Assembly: GCA_963848495.1 (NCBI GenBank)
Contig: CAWKDV010000001.1
Location: 434,001 to 498,000, forward strand
Direction: 5' to 3'
Length of the DNA: 64,000 bases
From: JAICJR01 sp963848495
Lineage (GTDB): Bacteria > Actinomycetota > Thermoleophilia > Solirubrobacterales > Thermoleophilaceae
Position numbers and translations under genes: made by a program. The notes under the pieces were generated by a model, which worked only from the letters and a program-made list of their open reading frames with translations, searched no databases and was not told where the DNA came from. Positions 23,799-34,014 of this stretch are shown here, one piece after another. Positions within the stretch are counted from its first letter, which is position 1; each line of letters begins with the position of its first letter.

Positions 23799-24919
23799 TG
23801 ACGACCCGCGAGCTGCAGGCGCCGCGCACTCCTGACGAGGCGGCGGCTCTCGTGCGCCAGTGCGGCGCCGACGGGCTGACGCTGCGGGTGCGCGGCAGCG
23901 GCACGAAGTACGGCTGGGGCACCCCCACCGCAGAGCCGGACGTCGAGCTGTCCACGAGCTCGCTGGGCGAGCTGCTCGAGCACAAGGAGGGCGACCTGAC
24001 GACGATCGTCGAGCCCGGCCTCCAGCTCGAGGAGGCGCAGAAGCGCTACGCGAAGGCGGGGCAGATGCTCGCCCTCGACCCGCCGCTGGGTGGAGCGACC
24101 GTGGGGGGCGTGCTCGCCACCGGCGACTCCGGCCCGCTGCGTCACCGCTACGGGGCTCCGCGCGACCTGGTGCTCGGCATGACCGTCGCGCTGTCCGACG
24201 GCACGGTGGCCAAGTCCGGCGGCCAGGTGATCAAGAACGTCGCGGGCTACGACATCGGCAAGCTCTTCTGCGGCTCGTTCGGCACGCTCGGGCTGATCCT
24301 GCGGGTGGCGCTGCGGCTGCACCCGCTGCCGGCGCGAACAGCCACCGCGATCGGTCGCACGGACGACCCGGAGATCCTCGCGCGCGCGGCCTCGGAGCTG
24401 GCGCACTTCTCGCTCGAGAAGGACTGCCTCGACGTGCGCTGGGAGGATGGCTCGGGCGCGGTGCTCACTCGCCTCGGCGGCGCGACCGCCCACGAGCAGG
24501 CTCAGGCCGCCTGCGCGCTGCTGACCGAGCAGGGCGTGCAGGCGGAGATCGTGGAGGACGACGGCGAGCTCTGGCAGCGCCAGCGCGACGGGCAGCGCTC
24601 CGCCGATCGCGCCGTCGTGCGCGTCTCGGGGCAGCAGTCCGAGCTGGCGCGCACCCTGCGCGCGGTGGAGACCCTCGGCGGGCGGCTGGTGGGCCGCGGC
24701 TCGCTCGGGCTCTCGTGGATCACGCTCGATCTCGACCGGGTGCTGGAGCTGCGGGCGGCGCTCATGCCGTTCAAGTGCGTGCTGCTCGACGCCCCGCGCG
24801 AGCTGCGCGCCTCGCTCGACGTCTGGGACGCCGAGCCGGTCGAGCTGTCCCGTCGCATCAAGCAGCGCTTCGACCCTGCCGGCGTGTTCGCCCCCGGCAC
24901 CTTCGCGGGCGGGATCTGA
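23798..24919 (+). CDS. glcE: Glycolate oxidase subunit GlcE (FAD-binding)
   Basis: The 373-residue second flavoprotein subunit of GlcDEF. It has the FAD_binding_4 pattern VRGSGTKYGWGTP, VEPGLQLEEAQKRYAKAGQMLALDPPLGGATVGGVLATGDSGPLRHRYG and KSGGQVIKNVAGYDIGKLFCGSFGTLGLI, which is specific for GlcE. The end FDPAGVFAPGTFAGGI is also typical. Both start and stop overlap the neighbouring glc genes by one base. Confidence 0.95.
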   Translation: MTTRELQAPRTPDEAAALVRQCGADGLTLRVRGSGTKYGWGTPTAEPDVELSTSSLGELLEHKEGDLTTIVEPGLQLEEAQKRYAKAGQMLALDPPLGGATVGGVLATGDSGPLRHRYGAPRDLVLGMTVALSDGTVAKSGGQVIKNVAGYDIGKLFCGSFGTLGLILRVALRLHPLPARTATAIGRTDDPEILARAASELAHFSLEKDCLDVRWEDGSGAVLTRLGGATAHEQAQAACALLTEQGVQAEIVEDDGELWQRQRDGQRSADRAVVRVSGQQSELARTLRAVETLGGRLVGRGSLGLSWITLDLDRVLELRAALMPFKCVLLDAPRELRASLDVWDAEPVELSRRIKQRFDPAGVFAPGTFAGGI

Positions 24920-26175
24920 TGGCCGGCTTCGACACCGTTCGCCTGCCCGAGCGCGAGCTGATCGAGGACTGCGTGCACTGCGGCTTCTGCCTGCCCACCT
25001 GCCCGACCTACGTGCTCTGGGGCGAGGAGATGGACTCGCCGCGCGGGCGCATCGTGCTGATGGACGAGGCGCTGGAGGGCCGGCTGTCGGGCGCGATGGT
25101 GCAGCACTGGGACCGCTGCCTGGGCTGCATGGCCTGCGTCACCGCCTGCCCGTCGGGCGTGAAGTACGACATGCTGATCGAGGACACGCGCGCGCAGGTC
25201 GAGCGCAACCATCGCCGCTCGCTGCCCGACCGCCTCTACCGCGACGCGCTGTTCCAGCTCTTCCCCCACCCGGGGCGGCTGCGCGCGCTGGCGCCGCTGC
25301 TCGCGCTCTCGCGCAGGCTCGGGGTGCACCGTGCCGCCCGGAATCGCAAGGGACGGCTTGCGGCGCTCGCCGCCCTCACGCCCGAGACGCCGCTGCGCAA
25401 GACGCAGGCGCGCCTGCCCGAGCTCACCCCGCTCGCGGCGAGCGGCGCGGCCGCGTGGGCCTGCTCCAGGGCTGCGTGCAGCGCGTGTTCTTCAACGACG
25501 TGAACCGCGCCACCGCCGAGGTGCTGAGCGCCGAGGGCTTCGAGGTGCACGCGCCGCGGCAGCCGCGCTGCTGCGGGGCCCTCCAGATGCACACCGGCTA
25601 CGACTCGAGCGACCTCGCGCGCGCGACGATCGAGGCGTTCGAGGGGTTCGACTGGGTCGTGGTCAACGCCGCCGGCTGCGGCTCGTCGATGAAGGACTAC
25701 GGACATCTGATGCGAGAGGACGCGCGCTGGGCAGGCCGCGCCGCCGCGTTCTCCGAGAAGGTCCGCGACGTCAGCGAGCTGCTGGCGGAGCACGAGCAGC
25801 GCGCGCCCCGGCATCCGATCCCGCTGGGGCGCGTCGCCTACCACGACGCCTGCCACCTCGCGCACGCGCAGGCGGTGCGCGCGCAGCCGCGCAAGCTGCT
25901 GCAGCGGATCCCCGGGCTCGAGCTCCTCGAGCCGGAGGGCTGGGAGCTCTGCTGCGGCTCGGCGGGCGTCTACAACCTGCTCGAGCCCGAGGCGGCCGAC
26001 GCGCTCGGCCGCCGCAAGGTGGAGAACCTGCTGGCCACGGGCGCCGAGGCGATCGCCGCCGGCAACCCCGGCTGCGCGATCCAGATCGCCGCCAAGAGCG
26101 AGGCGATGGGGCGCCCGCTGCGGGTCTACCACCCGCTCGAGCTGATTCACATGTCGATACAGGGAGGCAGTCGCA

Positions 26176-26189
<14 letters not shown>
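24919..26189 (+). CDS. glcF: Glycolate oxidase iron-sulfur subunit GlcF, frameshifted
   Basis: The first part (from ATG 24919) has two [4Fe-4S] motifs, CVHCGFCLPTCPTY and CLGCMACVTACPSG. Near 25441-25455 the frame must drop by one base to continue as RVGLLQGCVQRVFFNDVNRATAEVL, which carries the CCG-domain cysteines (PRCCGALQMHTGYD, YHDACHLAHAQ, ELCCGSAGVYN) to the stop at 26187-26189. Together they give a normal GlcF of about 422 residues. The single missing base may be an assembly error. The 3' end overlaps malate synthase by 14 bp. Confidence 0.9.
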
Positions 26190-27756
<1,567 letters not shown>

Positions 27757-27769
27757 GGAGCCGGCGCGG

Positions 27770-28123
27770 TCAGGCGGGCTGCCACAGCTCGACCCGATTG
27801 CCCTCGGGATCGGTGACCCAGCCGAATCGGCCGACACCCTCCATGTCCTGCGTCTCTTCGGCCACGTCCGCTCCCTTGGCGCGCAGTTGCGCGAGCATCG
27901 CATCCAGGTCGCTGACTCGGAAGTTGAGCATGGTCTGCTGGGTGCGGGACCCGAAGTAGGCGGTCTCGGAATCGAACGTCGCGAACACCGTCGGCCCGGC
28001 TTCCTGAAGCCACAGGCCGTTCTCATCGGCGTCCAGGCCCAGGCAATCGCGATACCAGGCGCCCAGGGCCGCCGGGCCGGCGGCCCGCATGAAGTAGCCG
28101 CCGATTCCGAGCACACGTTCCAT
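27770..28123 (-). CDS. Glyoxalase/VOC-family protein
   Basis: 117 residues in one vicinal-oxygen-chelate module: MERVLGIGGYFMRAAGPAALGAWYRDCLGLD at the N-terminus, FGSRTQQTMLNFRVSDLDAMLAQLRAKG in the middle, and FGWVTDPEGNRVELWQPA at the C-terminus, the last Glu being a probable metal ligand. Substrate unknown; it could be a lyase, isomerase or resistance-type binding protein. Convergent with malate synthase. Confidence 0.88.
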   Translation of the reverse strand: MERVLGIGGYFMRAAGPAALGAWYRDCLGLDADENGLWLQEAGPTVFATFDSETAYFGSRTQQTMLNFRVSDLDAMLAQLRAKGADVAEETQDMEGVGRFGWVTDPEGNRVELWQPA

Positions 28124-28132
28124 GCGCCCGCT

Positions 28133-28390
28133 TCACACCCCCAGATCGTCGAGCGGCAGGCTCTCGCCGTGCGGCGCGCTGATCGCGCCGTCGTCATCCA
28201 CCCACTGCAGCCATTGGTCGCAGGCTGACACGCGTTTGCGCGCCTCGCGCAGTCGCATGTAGACGGGCAGCTCGCGCGTCGTGCCTATCGACTCCTCGTA
28301 GGTCGCGGCGAGTCGCTGCTGCTCCTCGAGCGCTGCGTCCAATTGGCGCTGCGCCCGCTCGTGCTCGTCCAGCTCGGGCAGTATGGTCAT
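28133..28390 (-). CDS. Small helical hypothetical protein
   Basis: 85 residues, mostly alpha-helical and polar: a coiled-coil-like N-terminal segment (DEHERAQRQLDAALEEQQRLAATYEES) followed by LREARKRVSACDQWLQWVDDDG. No recognised family. A good ribosome-binding site (GGGAGGTATCC, minus strand) precedes the ATG at 28390. It lies 9 bp upstream of the VOC gene in the same direction and is probably co-transcribed with it. Confidence 0.65.
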   Translation of the reverse strand: MTILPELDEHERAQRQLDAALEEQQRLAATYEESIGTTRELPVYMRLREARKRVSACDQWLQWVDDDGAISAPHGESLPLDDLGV

Positions 28391-28417
28391 GGATACCTCC
28401 CTCGCGTTCGGGGCACG

Positions 28418-29383
28418 TTAGCCCGCCGGCCGGGCGAGATCCAGACCCGCGCGGCGCAATTTTGCGCGTGTACCGGCCTCCCTGACGCTGGCGAAGTCGA
28501 GCAGGCGGACCTCGAACGGCTCCATCGCGTCCGTGCCGACCAGCGCGTGGCACGCCACGCCGTTCTGGCGGCAGCGCGTGGCCACCTCGCCGGCGGCCTT
28601 GCCGGCCAGCGTCTGATGATCGAGCCGCCCCTCGCCCGTCACGACGAAGCGGGAGGCGCGCATCAGCTCGTCGAAGCCGAGCGTGTCGAGCACGTAGGCC
28701 GCGCCCGGCACGAGCTTCGCCTTGCGGTAGGCCCAGAGCCCGCCGGACAGGCTGCCGGCCGCGCCGGTCAGCGGCTGCCCGCGCGGGTCGCGCGGCGCCG
28801 CTTCCGCCAGCTTCGCCAGCCGGCGCTCGAGCCGCCTCACCATCTTCGGGTCGGCTCCCTTCTGTGGGCCGAACACGCGCGGCGCGTGCTCGAACGGCGT
28901 GCGCACGTCGGAGAGCACTTCCAGCTTGGGATCGACGCCAGCCGCGTCGAGGGCCTCCAGCGCGCCCGCGCCGCCGTCCATGGTGGCGCTGCCCCCCACG
29001 GTCACGATCACCTCCCTCGCGCCCGCCTCGACGGCCGCGACGATCAGCTCGCCGGTGCCGCGAGTACTCGCCGCCCAGACGTCGCGCTCCGCCTCGTCGA
29101 CCAAGGCGAGGCCGCTGGCCTCGGCGGTCTCGACGACCGCGCGCCCGTCCGGCAGCAGCGCGAAGCGCGCCTTCACCGGCCGCCCGAGCGGATCGCTCGC
29201 CTCGGCCGTGCGGAACTCGCCGCCGAGCGCCGCCACCAGAGCGTCCATCGTCCCCTCGCCGCCGTCGCCGATCGGCAGCTCCTCGGCCTCGAGCCCGCCC
29301 TGGCGCAGCCCCTCCGCCACGGCCTTCGCCACGTCGGCGGCGGCGAGCGTTCCCTTGAAGCTGTCGGGGGCGACGAGGACCAC
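28418..29383 (-). CDS. Glycerate kinase (GK-I family)
   Basis: Phosphorylates D-glycerate in the glyoxylate/glycerate pathway. The 321 residues show the GK-I pattern: APDSFKGTLAAADVAKAVAEGL at the start, PIGDGGEGTMDALVAALGG, VETAEASGLALV, STRGTGELIVAAVEAG, VTVGGSATMDGGAGAL, and FVVTGEGRLDHQTLAGKAAGEVA. The start is GTG 29383 (MVLVAPDSFKG). It is divergent from the acyl-CoA dehydrogenase with only 18 bp between the two starts. Confidence 0.93.
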   Translation of the reverse strand: MVLVAPDSFKGTLAAADVAKAVAEGLRQGGLEAEELPIGDGGEGTMDALVAALGGEFRTAEASDPLGRPVKARFALLPDGRAVVETAEASGLALVDEAERDVWAASTRGTGELIVAAVEAGAREVIVTVGGSATMDGGAGALEALDAAGVDPKLEVLSDVRTPFEHAPRVFGPQKGADPKMVRRLERRLAKLAEAAPRDPRGQPLTGAAGSLSGGLWAYRKAKLVPGAAYVLDTLGFDELMRASRFVVTGEGRLDHQTLAGKAAGEVATRCRQNGVACHALVGTDAMEPFEVRLLDFASVREAGTRAKLRRAGLDLARPAG

Positions 29384-29401
29384 ACCGGCATAATCCAGGA
29401 C

Positions 29402-30559
29402 ATGGCCGCCGAAGCGACCACGGATGTCTATGCCCTCAGCGAGGAGCAGGTCTGGTTCCGCGACACCGTGCGGCAGATCGCCGTCGAGCGGGTCGCGCCG
29501 CGCGCCGCCGAGATCGACGAGAAGGCCGAGTACCCGCACGATCTGCGCCGGCTGCTCGCCGAGCAGGACATCCTCGGCCTCCCGTTCGCCACCGAGTACG
29601 GGGGCACTGGCACGGGCACGCTCGCCCTCAACATCGCCATCGAGGAGCTCGCCAAGGCGTGCGCGTCCACCGCGCTGATCCTGATGGTGCAGGAGCTCGG
29701 CTCGCTGCCGATCTCGCTGTTCGGCTCCGAGGAGCTCAAGCAGCGCTACCTGCCGCGGCTGGCGAGCGGCGAGTGGTCGCCGGCGTTCGCCCTGTCGGAG
29801 GTCGAGGCCGGCTCCGACCCGGGCGGCATGCGCACCCGGGCCGTGAGGGACGGCGACGAGTGGGTGTTGAGCGGCGAGAAGAACTGGATCACGAACCTGG
29901 GCGTGGCCGACTTCTTCGTCGTCTTCGCGGTGACCAACCCCGACGCGGGCCACTCGCGCGGCATCTCGGCGTTCGTGGTGGACGCGGACCTGCCCGGCGT
30001 CTCGGTCGGGAAGCTCGAGCACAAAATGGGCATCCGCGGCTCGCCGACCGGTCAGCCCGTGTTCGAGGACGTGCGCGTGCCGGCGGAGAACCTCATCGGC
30101 GAGGAGAACAAGGGCTTCAAGGTGGCCATGGGCACGCTCGACCGGTCGCGGCTCGGCGTGGCCGCGCAGGCGCTCGGGCTCGCACAGGGCGCGACCGACT
30201 ATGCCGCCGCCTACGCCAAGGAGCGGCGCCAGTTCGGCAAGCCGATCGCCTCGTTCCAGGGCATCCAGTTCAAGCTCGCCGACATGGAGACGCGCACGGC
30301 CGCCGCCCGCGAGCTGCTCTACAAGGCCTGCGCGAAAGTCGACCGCGGCGAGCGCGACCTCGGCAAGTACTCGGCGATGGCCAAGCTGTTCTGCTCGGAC
30401 ACCGCGATGGCCGTGACCACCGACGCCGTGCAGGTGCTCGGCGGCTACGGCTACGTGAGCGAGTACCCGGTCGAGCGCATGATGCGCGACGCGAAGATCA
30501 CCCAGATCTACGAGGGCACGAACGAGATCCAGCGGCTGGTGATAGCGCGGGCGATGTAG
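29402..30559 (+). CDS. Acyl-CoA dehydrogenase
   Basis: 385 residues of an FAD-dependent acyl-CoA dehydrogenase. N-terminal helical domain (LSEEQVWFRDTVRQIAVERVAPRAAEIDE), the middle domain FALSEVEAGSDPGGMRTRA with EKNWITNLGVADFFVVFA, and the C-terminal signature QVLGGYGYVSEYPVERMMRDAKITQIYEGTNEIQRLVIAR, where the Glu of YEGT is the catalytic base of short/branched-chain enzymes. Chain-length specificity cannot be set. The ATG at 29402 is chosen; a longer phase upstream is antisense to glycerate kinase. Confidence 0.95.
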   Translation: MAAEATTDVYALSEEQVWFRDTVRQIAVERVAPRAAEIDEKAEYPHDLRRLLAEQDILGLPFATEYGGTGTGTLALNIAIEELAKACASTALILMVQELGSLPISLFGSEELKQRYLPRLASGEWSPAFALSEVEAGSDPGGMRTRAVRDGDEWVLSGEKNWITNLGVADFFVVFAVTNPDAGHSRGISAFVVDADLPGVSVGKLEHKMGIRGSPTGQPVFEDVRVPAENLIGEENKGFKVAMGTLDRSRLGVAAQALGLAQGATDYAAAYAKERRQFGKPIASFQGIQFKLADMETRTAAARELLYKACAKVDRGERDLGKYSAMAKLFCSDTAMAVTTDAVQVLGGYGYVSEYPVERMMRDAKITQIYEGTNEIQRLVIARAM

Positions 30560-30627
30560 CAGTTGCGTCGCGAGGTTGTTGCCGGAACGTCTGGAACTGT
30601 CACGGGCGTGGTGGGAGAATCCGATCC

Positions 30628-30905
30628 GTGTGGCGCCGGAACCAGTTGCTCGCTGACATCCACCACGAGGTGGAGCTGACGCGCGAGGAGGTTCGGCTGT
30701 CGCGCGAGAGCCGTGATGATCTGCGCGACTTCCTGCGGGAGACCACGGTGCGAGTCGACCGGTCGCTCGCGCGGTTTGAACGCTCGTTGGCTGATTCATT
30801 CACGAGGTCAGGGAAGGCCGTGACGAACAACGGGCGCAGACACAGGCCCTGCTCAAACTGATCGACCGGATGGACCGGATCGATCCAGGCGGCGCCGCCG
30901 CCTAA
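30628..30905 (+). CDS. Small coiled-coil protein, frameshifted
   Basis: GTG 30628 opens VWRRNQLLADIHHEVELTREE followed by heptad-like LSRESRDDLRDFLRETTVRVDRSLARFERS. In this phase it ends in a non-helical tail. Dropping one base near 30795-30801 gives HEVREGRDEQRAQTQALLKLIDRMDRIDPGG and a stop at 30903-30905, which restores the charged helical pattern. The family is unknown; similar short all-helical proteins beginning with Trp-Arg-Arg are common in related actinobacteria. Its stop overlaps the convergent enolase-superfamily gene by 3 bases. Confidence 0.5.
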
Positions 30906-31954
30906 GGCGCCCAGCGGAAGCCCAGCTCGGCCGGGCGCGGCTCCAGCGGGCTCGACGGCAGGCCGGGCACGGGGTTCGGCAGGTTGAAGCCGCTCGGCGC
31001 CACGTCGTTCGGCGTGTCCGGGTGGAACAGCGCGGCCAGGTACTGGATCTGGCCGCGGCCGGGCCCGAGCTCGAACTGGCCGCCGCCGTAGGCGCCGATG
31101 CCGTGCTTCTCGCAGTAGTCGTAGCCCGCGCAGAGCGCCTCGAGCGAGCCGAACCGCGACGGCTTGATGTTCACGATCTTCGGCGGGAACGGCAGCGCCT
31201 CGATGTCGGCGACCGAGTGGATGATGGCGTCCCAGGTGATGCGGTGCCGGTGAGGCTCGAGCAGCTCGTCGATCTCCGGCTCGAGCGCCGGGTCCTCGAT
31301 CCACGCGTCCGGGAAGGCCGCGACCACGCGCCGGTAGAGGTCGGGGTCCGGCGGCTGGTCGACGACCGTGCCACGGTAGAGGCCCTTCATGTCCACCGAG
31401 TCGACCGCCCCCGTCGCGACCAGCTCAGCGATCAGCTCGTCGGTCCAGGAGCTGGTGGGGTCGAGCTTGAAGCGCAGCGTGGGATACAGCTCGAGGCGCC
31501 GGCGCACGGGCTCGATCGAGGGCGGCTCGCCCAGCCGCAGCGAGACGACGAAGGTGAGCGGCCGCAGCTCTCGCCCCAGCTCCGCGGCGAGCGTCGTGCC
31601 GCTCTGGCGCAGCGCGAGGTCGAGCGCCGCGCTCTCGAACGCCCAGCGCCGGTAGAGCCGCGACACGTCGCGCACCGGCTCGCTCGGGAACAGGTCGAGC
31701 CCGCCGACCAGCTCCGACAGCTCGCCGAGGCTGCGGCGGCCCGAGAGATCGTGTACGGCCCCGGCGTCCTGGTGGGCGATGTGGTCGAGCGCGTCGTAGG
31801 TCACGTCCTCGCCCACACCCTCCTCGCCACCGCCCCGGATGTGGATGACGGTGGACAGCCGAGTGAAGTCGCTCGAGACCTCGGCCTCCAGCGGCTCCAG
31901 GCTGTAGGAGTCGATTTCGACGGGCAGTCCGGCGAGCTTGGCGTAGGTGGACAT
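30902..31954 (-). CDS. Enolase-superfamily enzyme (o-succinylbenzoate synthase/epimerase-like)
   Basis: 350 residues with the enolase-superfamily (muconate-lactonizing subgroup) layout: an N-terminal capping domain, then a barrel with FKLDPTSSW, the metal-ligand strands SVDMKGLY, WIEDPALEPEI and ITWDAIIHS, and NIKPSRFGSLEALCAGYDYCEKHGIGAYGGGQFELGPG. The KxD pair and a Lys on the opposite face (NIKPS) fit an epimerase, cycloisomerase or dehydratase. The substrate is not predictable; no menaquinone genes are nearby. Confidence 0.82.
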   Translation of the reverse strand: MSTYAKLAGLPVEIDSYSLEPLEAEVSSDFTRLSTVIHIRGGGEEGVGEDVTYDALDHIAHQDAGAVHDLSGRRSLGELSELVGGLDLFPSEPVRDVSRLYRRWAFESAALDLALRQSGTTLAAELGRELRPLTFVVSLRLGEPPSIEPVRRRLELYPTLRFKLDPTSSWTDELIAELVATGAVDSVDMKGLYRGTVVDQPPDPDLYRRVVAAFPDAWIEDPALEPEIDELLEPHRHRITWDAIIHSVADIEALPFPPKIVNIKPSRFGSLEALCAGYDYCEKHGIGAYGGGQFELGPGRGQIQYLAALFHPDTPNDVAPSGFNLPNPVPGLPSSPLEPRPAELGFRWAP

Positions 31955-32047
31955 TGGCGCTGGAGCCTATTAGGCGCATCGCCGCGGTTGGTATGCGACG
32001 GGTTGGCGCTTGCGTTTTTGCGCCACGGGCTTTTACAGTTCGCAGCG

Positions 32048-33577
32048 ATGACCTCCCACTCGGAGGCACTGGGGACTGGCTCACCCCTTGCCGGCACAAC
32101 GTCGCCTGAGGCGCCGGGCCTGAAGAAGAACGCGATCTCGTTCCTCTCGAACGTGGTCATCGGCGTCGCCTCGACCGCGCCCGGCTACTCGCTGGCCGCG
32201 ACGCTCGGGCTCATCACCGCCGTGGTCGGCTTCAAGGCGCCCGCGATCATGATCGTCGCCTTCCTGCCGATGCTCTGCATCGCGCTGGCCTACAACTACC
32301 TGAACCGCGCCGATCCGGACTGCGGCACCACGTTCTCATGGGTGACGAAGGCGATGGGGCCCCGCTCGGGCTGGATGGGCGGCTGGGCGATCATCGTTGC
32401 GGACGTGATCGTGATGGCCAACCTGTCGCAGATCGCGGGCCTCTACAGCTTCCAGCTGTTCGGCAAGAGCAACCCGAGCACGTTCTGGGTCACCGTCATC
32501 GGCGTGGCCTGGATCGTCGTCATGACCTGGATCTGCTGGCGCGGCATCGAGCTGTCCGCGCGCACCCAGCAGTTCCTGCTCGGGGCCGAGTTCGTGACGC
32601 TGATGCTCTTCGCCATCGTGGCGCTGATCAAGGTCTACGCCGGGTCGGCGCCGCCGGCGTCCAGCCACGTCGAGCTCGGCTGGTTCTCGCCCTTCCACCT
32701 CTCGACCAGCGCCCTCATCGACGGCGTGCTGTTGGCGGTCTTCATCTACTGGGGCTGGGACAGCGGCGTGGCCGTGAACGAGGAAACCGAGGACTCCGGC
32801 AACGCGCCGGGCAGAGCCGCCGTGATCTCGACGCTGCTGCTCGTGGGCATCTACCTGCTGGTGACCACGGCCGCGATCTCGTTCGCCGGAGTCAAGACGC
32901 TCAGCGACAACTCCGACGACGTCTTCGCGCCGATCGGCAAGGCCGTGTTCGGCTCCGGGCTCGACAAGCTCCTGATCATCGCCGTGCTCACGTCGGCGTC
33001 GGCCTCGACGCAGACGACGGTCCTGCCCACCGCGCGCACGAGCCTCTCCATGGCGCGGCAGAAGGCGTTGCCGTCGGTGTTCGGCCATATTCATCCGCGC
33101 TTCCAGACGCCGGACGTCTCGACGATCGTGATGGGCGTCGTGTCGATCATCTGGTACGTCGGCCTGACGATCGTCAGCGACAACGTGCTGTCCGACTCGA
33201 TCTCGGCGCTCGGCCTGATGATCGCCTTCTACTACGGCTTAACGGGGCTCGCCTGCGTCATCTACTTCCGCCGGGAGTTGTTCAAGAGCCCGAAGAACGC
33301 CATCTACATCGGCCTGCTGCCCCTGCTCGGCTTCCTGAGCCTCGGCTACCTCTTCATCAAGTCGTGCATCGATCTCGGGAGGACCAACTCCGGATCGACG
33401 GTGATCCTCGGCACCGGCGGACCGCTGGTGATCGGCCTGGGCGGCCTTCTGCTCGGGGTGGTCTTCATGCTGCTCTGGAACGGCAAGGCCAGCGAGTTCT
33501 TCAAGCGCAAGCCGGAGGTTGCCGACCCGAGGCTGCTCACCGGAGAGGCGCCACCGCCCGAGGCGGTCACACCCTGA
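32048..33577 (+). CDS. APC-superfamily amino acid permease
   Basis: A 509-residue transporter with about 12-14 membrane helices. The first helix carries the APC motif SNVVIGVASTAPGYSLAATLG; a conserved segment DPDCGTTFSWVTKAMGPRSGWMGGWAII follows. The WGWDSGVAVNEETEDSGNAPGRAAV loop and the SASASTQTTVLPTARTSLSMARQKALP region are typical of the amino acid/polyamine/organocation family. Substrate unknown. The next gene, a UspA protein, starts one base after its stop, so the two are one transcript. Confidence 0.92.
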   Translation: MTSHSEALGTGSPLAGTTSPEAPGLKKNAISFLSNVVIGVASTAPGYSLAATLGLITAVVGFKAPAIMIVAFLPMLCIALAYNYLNRADPDCGTTFSWVTKAMGPRSGWMGGWAIIVADVIVMANLSQIAGLYSFQLFGKSNPSTFWVTVIGVAWIVVMTWICWRGIELSARTQQFLLGAEFVTLMLFAIVALIKVYAGSAPPASSHVELGWFSPFHLSTSALIDGVLLAVFIYWGWDSGVAVNEETEDSGNAPGRAAVISTLLLVGIYLLVTTAAISFAGVKTLSDNSDDVFAPIGKAVFGSGLDKLLIIAVLTSASASTQTTVLPTARTSLSMARQKALPSVFGHIHPRFQTPDVSTIVMGVVSIIWYVGLTIVSDNVLSDSISALGLMIAFYYGLTGLACVIYFRRELFKSPKNAIYIGLLPLLGFLSLGYLFIKSCIDLGRTNSGSTVILGTGGPLVIGLGGLLLGVVFMLLWNGKASEFFKRKPEVADPRLLTGEAPPPEAVTP

Positions 33578-33578
33578 C

Positions 33579-33992
33579 ATGCAAGGCGACGTAGTCCTCG
33601 GATACGACGGGTCGGAAGGTTCGCGCAAGGCGCTCAGCACCGCTATCGAGCTGGCCAGCGCGCTGCAGTGCCGCCTGGTGATCGCGTATGCCTACGAGGT
33701 CTCGGCGCTGGGCGGCGAGGTGCAGGACCTGGCCAAGGCTCTCCGCGAGCGCGGCGAGTCCGCCACCGCCGAGGCCGCGCAGGCCGCGCGCGAGGCCGGT
33801 CTCGATCCCGAGACCGTGGTGCTCAGCGGCGACCGCGCCGAGTCACTGGCCACCCTCGCCGCCGACCGCGGCGCCGGCATGATCGTGATCGGCACCCGCG
33901 GCGAGCCGCTGCTGAAGGGCCTGGTGCTGGGCTCGGTGGCCCACAAGCTCTTGCACCTCTCGCCGGCGCCCGTGCTCGTAGTGCCGATGTAG
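33579..33992 (+). CDS. Universal stress protein (UspA family)
   Basis: 137 residues with the Usp alpha/beta fold: VVLGYDGSEGSRKALSTAIELASAL at the N-terminus, and the ATP-binding pattern MIVIGTRGEPLLKGLVLGSVAHKLLHLSPAPVLVVPM at the C-terminus (G-x2-G-x9-G-S). The ATP-binding type is therefore likely. Coupled to the APC permease, a common pairing in which the Usp domain may regulate transport. Confidence 0.92.
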   Translation: MQGDVVLGYDGSEGSRKALSTAIELASALQCRLVIAYAYEVSALGGEVQDLAKALRERGESATAEAAQAAREAGLDPETVVLSGDRAESLATLAADRGAGMIVIGTRGEPLLKGLVLGSVAHKLLHLSPAPVLVVPM

Positions 33993-34010
33993 GACCGCTG
34001 ACCAGCGGTC
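33993..34010 (+). terminator. Bidirectional terminator-like hairpin
   Basis: Perfect 7-bp inverted repeat GACCGCT-GACC-AGCGGTC in the 22-bp gap between the convergent uspA and propeller genes. It contains the sequence GCTGACC, which is also the unit of the heptamer arrays at 52414 and (inverted) 57792. Confidence 0.6.
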
Positions 34011-34014
34011 ATCC

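Noticed and set aside
20336..24919. Very long plus-strand open frame of about 1,500 codons across lactate permease and glcD
   Set aside because: It runs out of phase through lctP and glcD, which have clear family motifs in another frame; only its last part coincides with glcE. GC-rich DNA yields long spurious frames.
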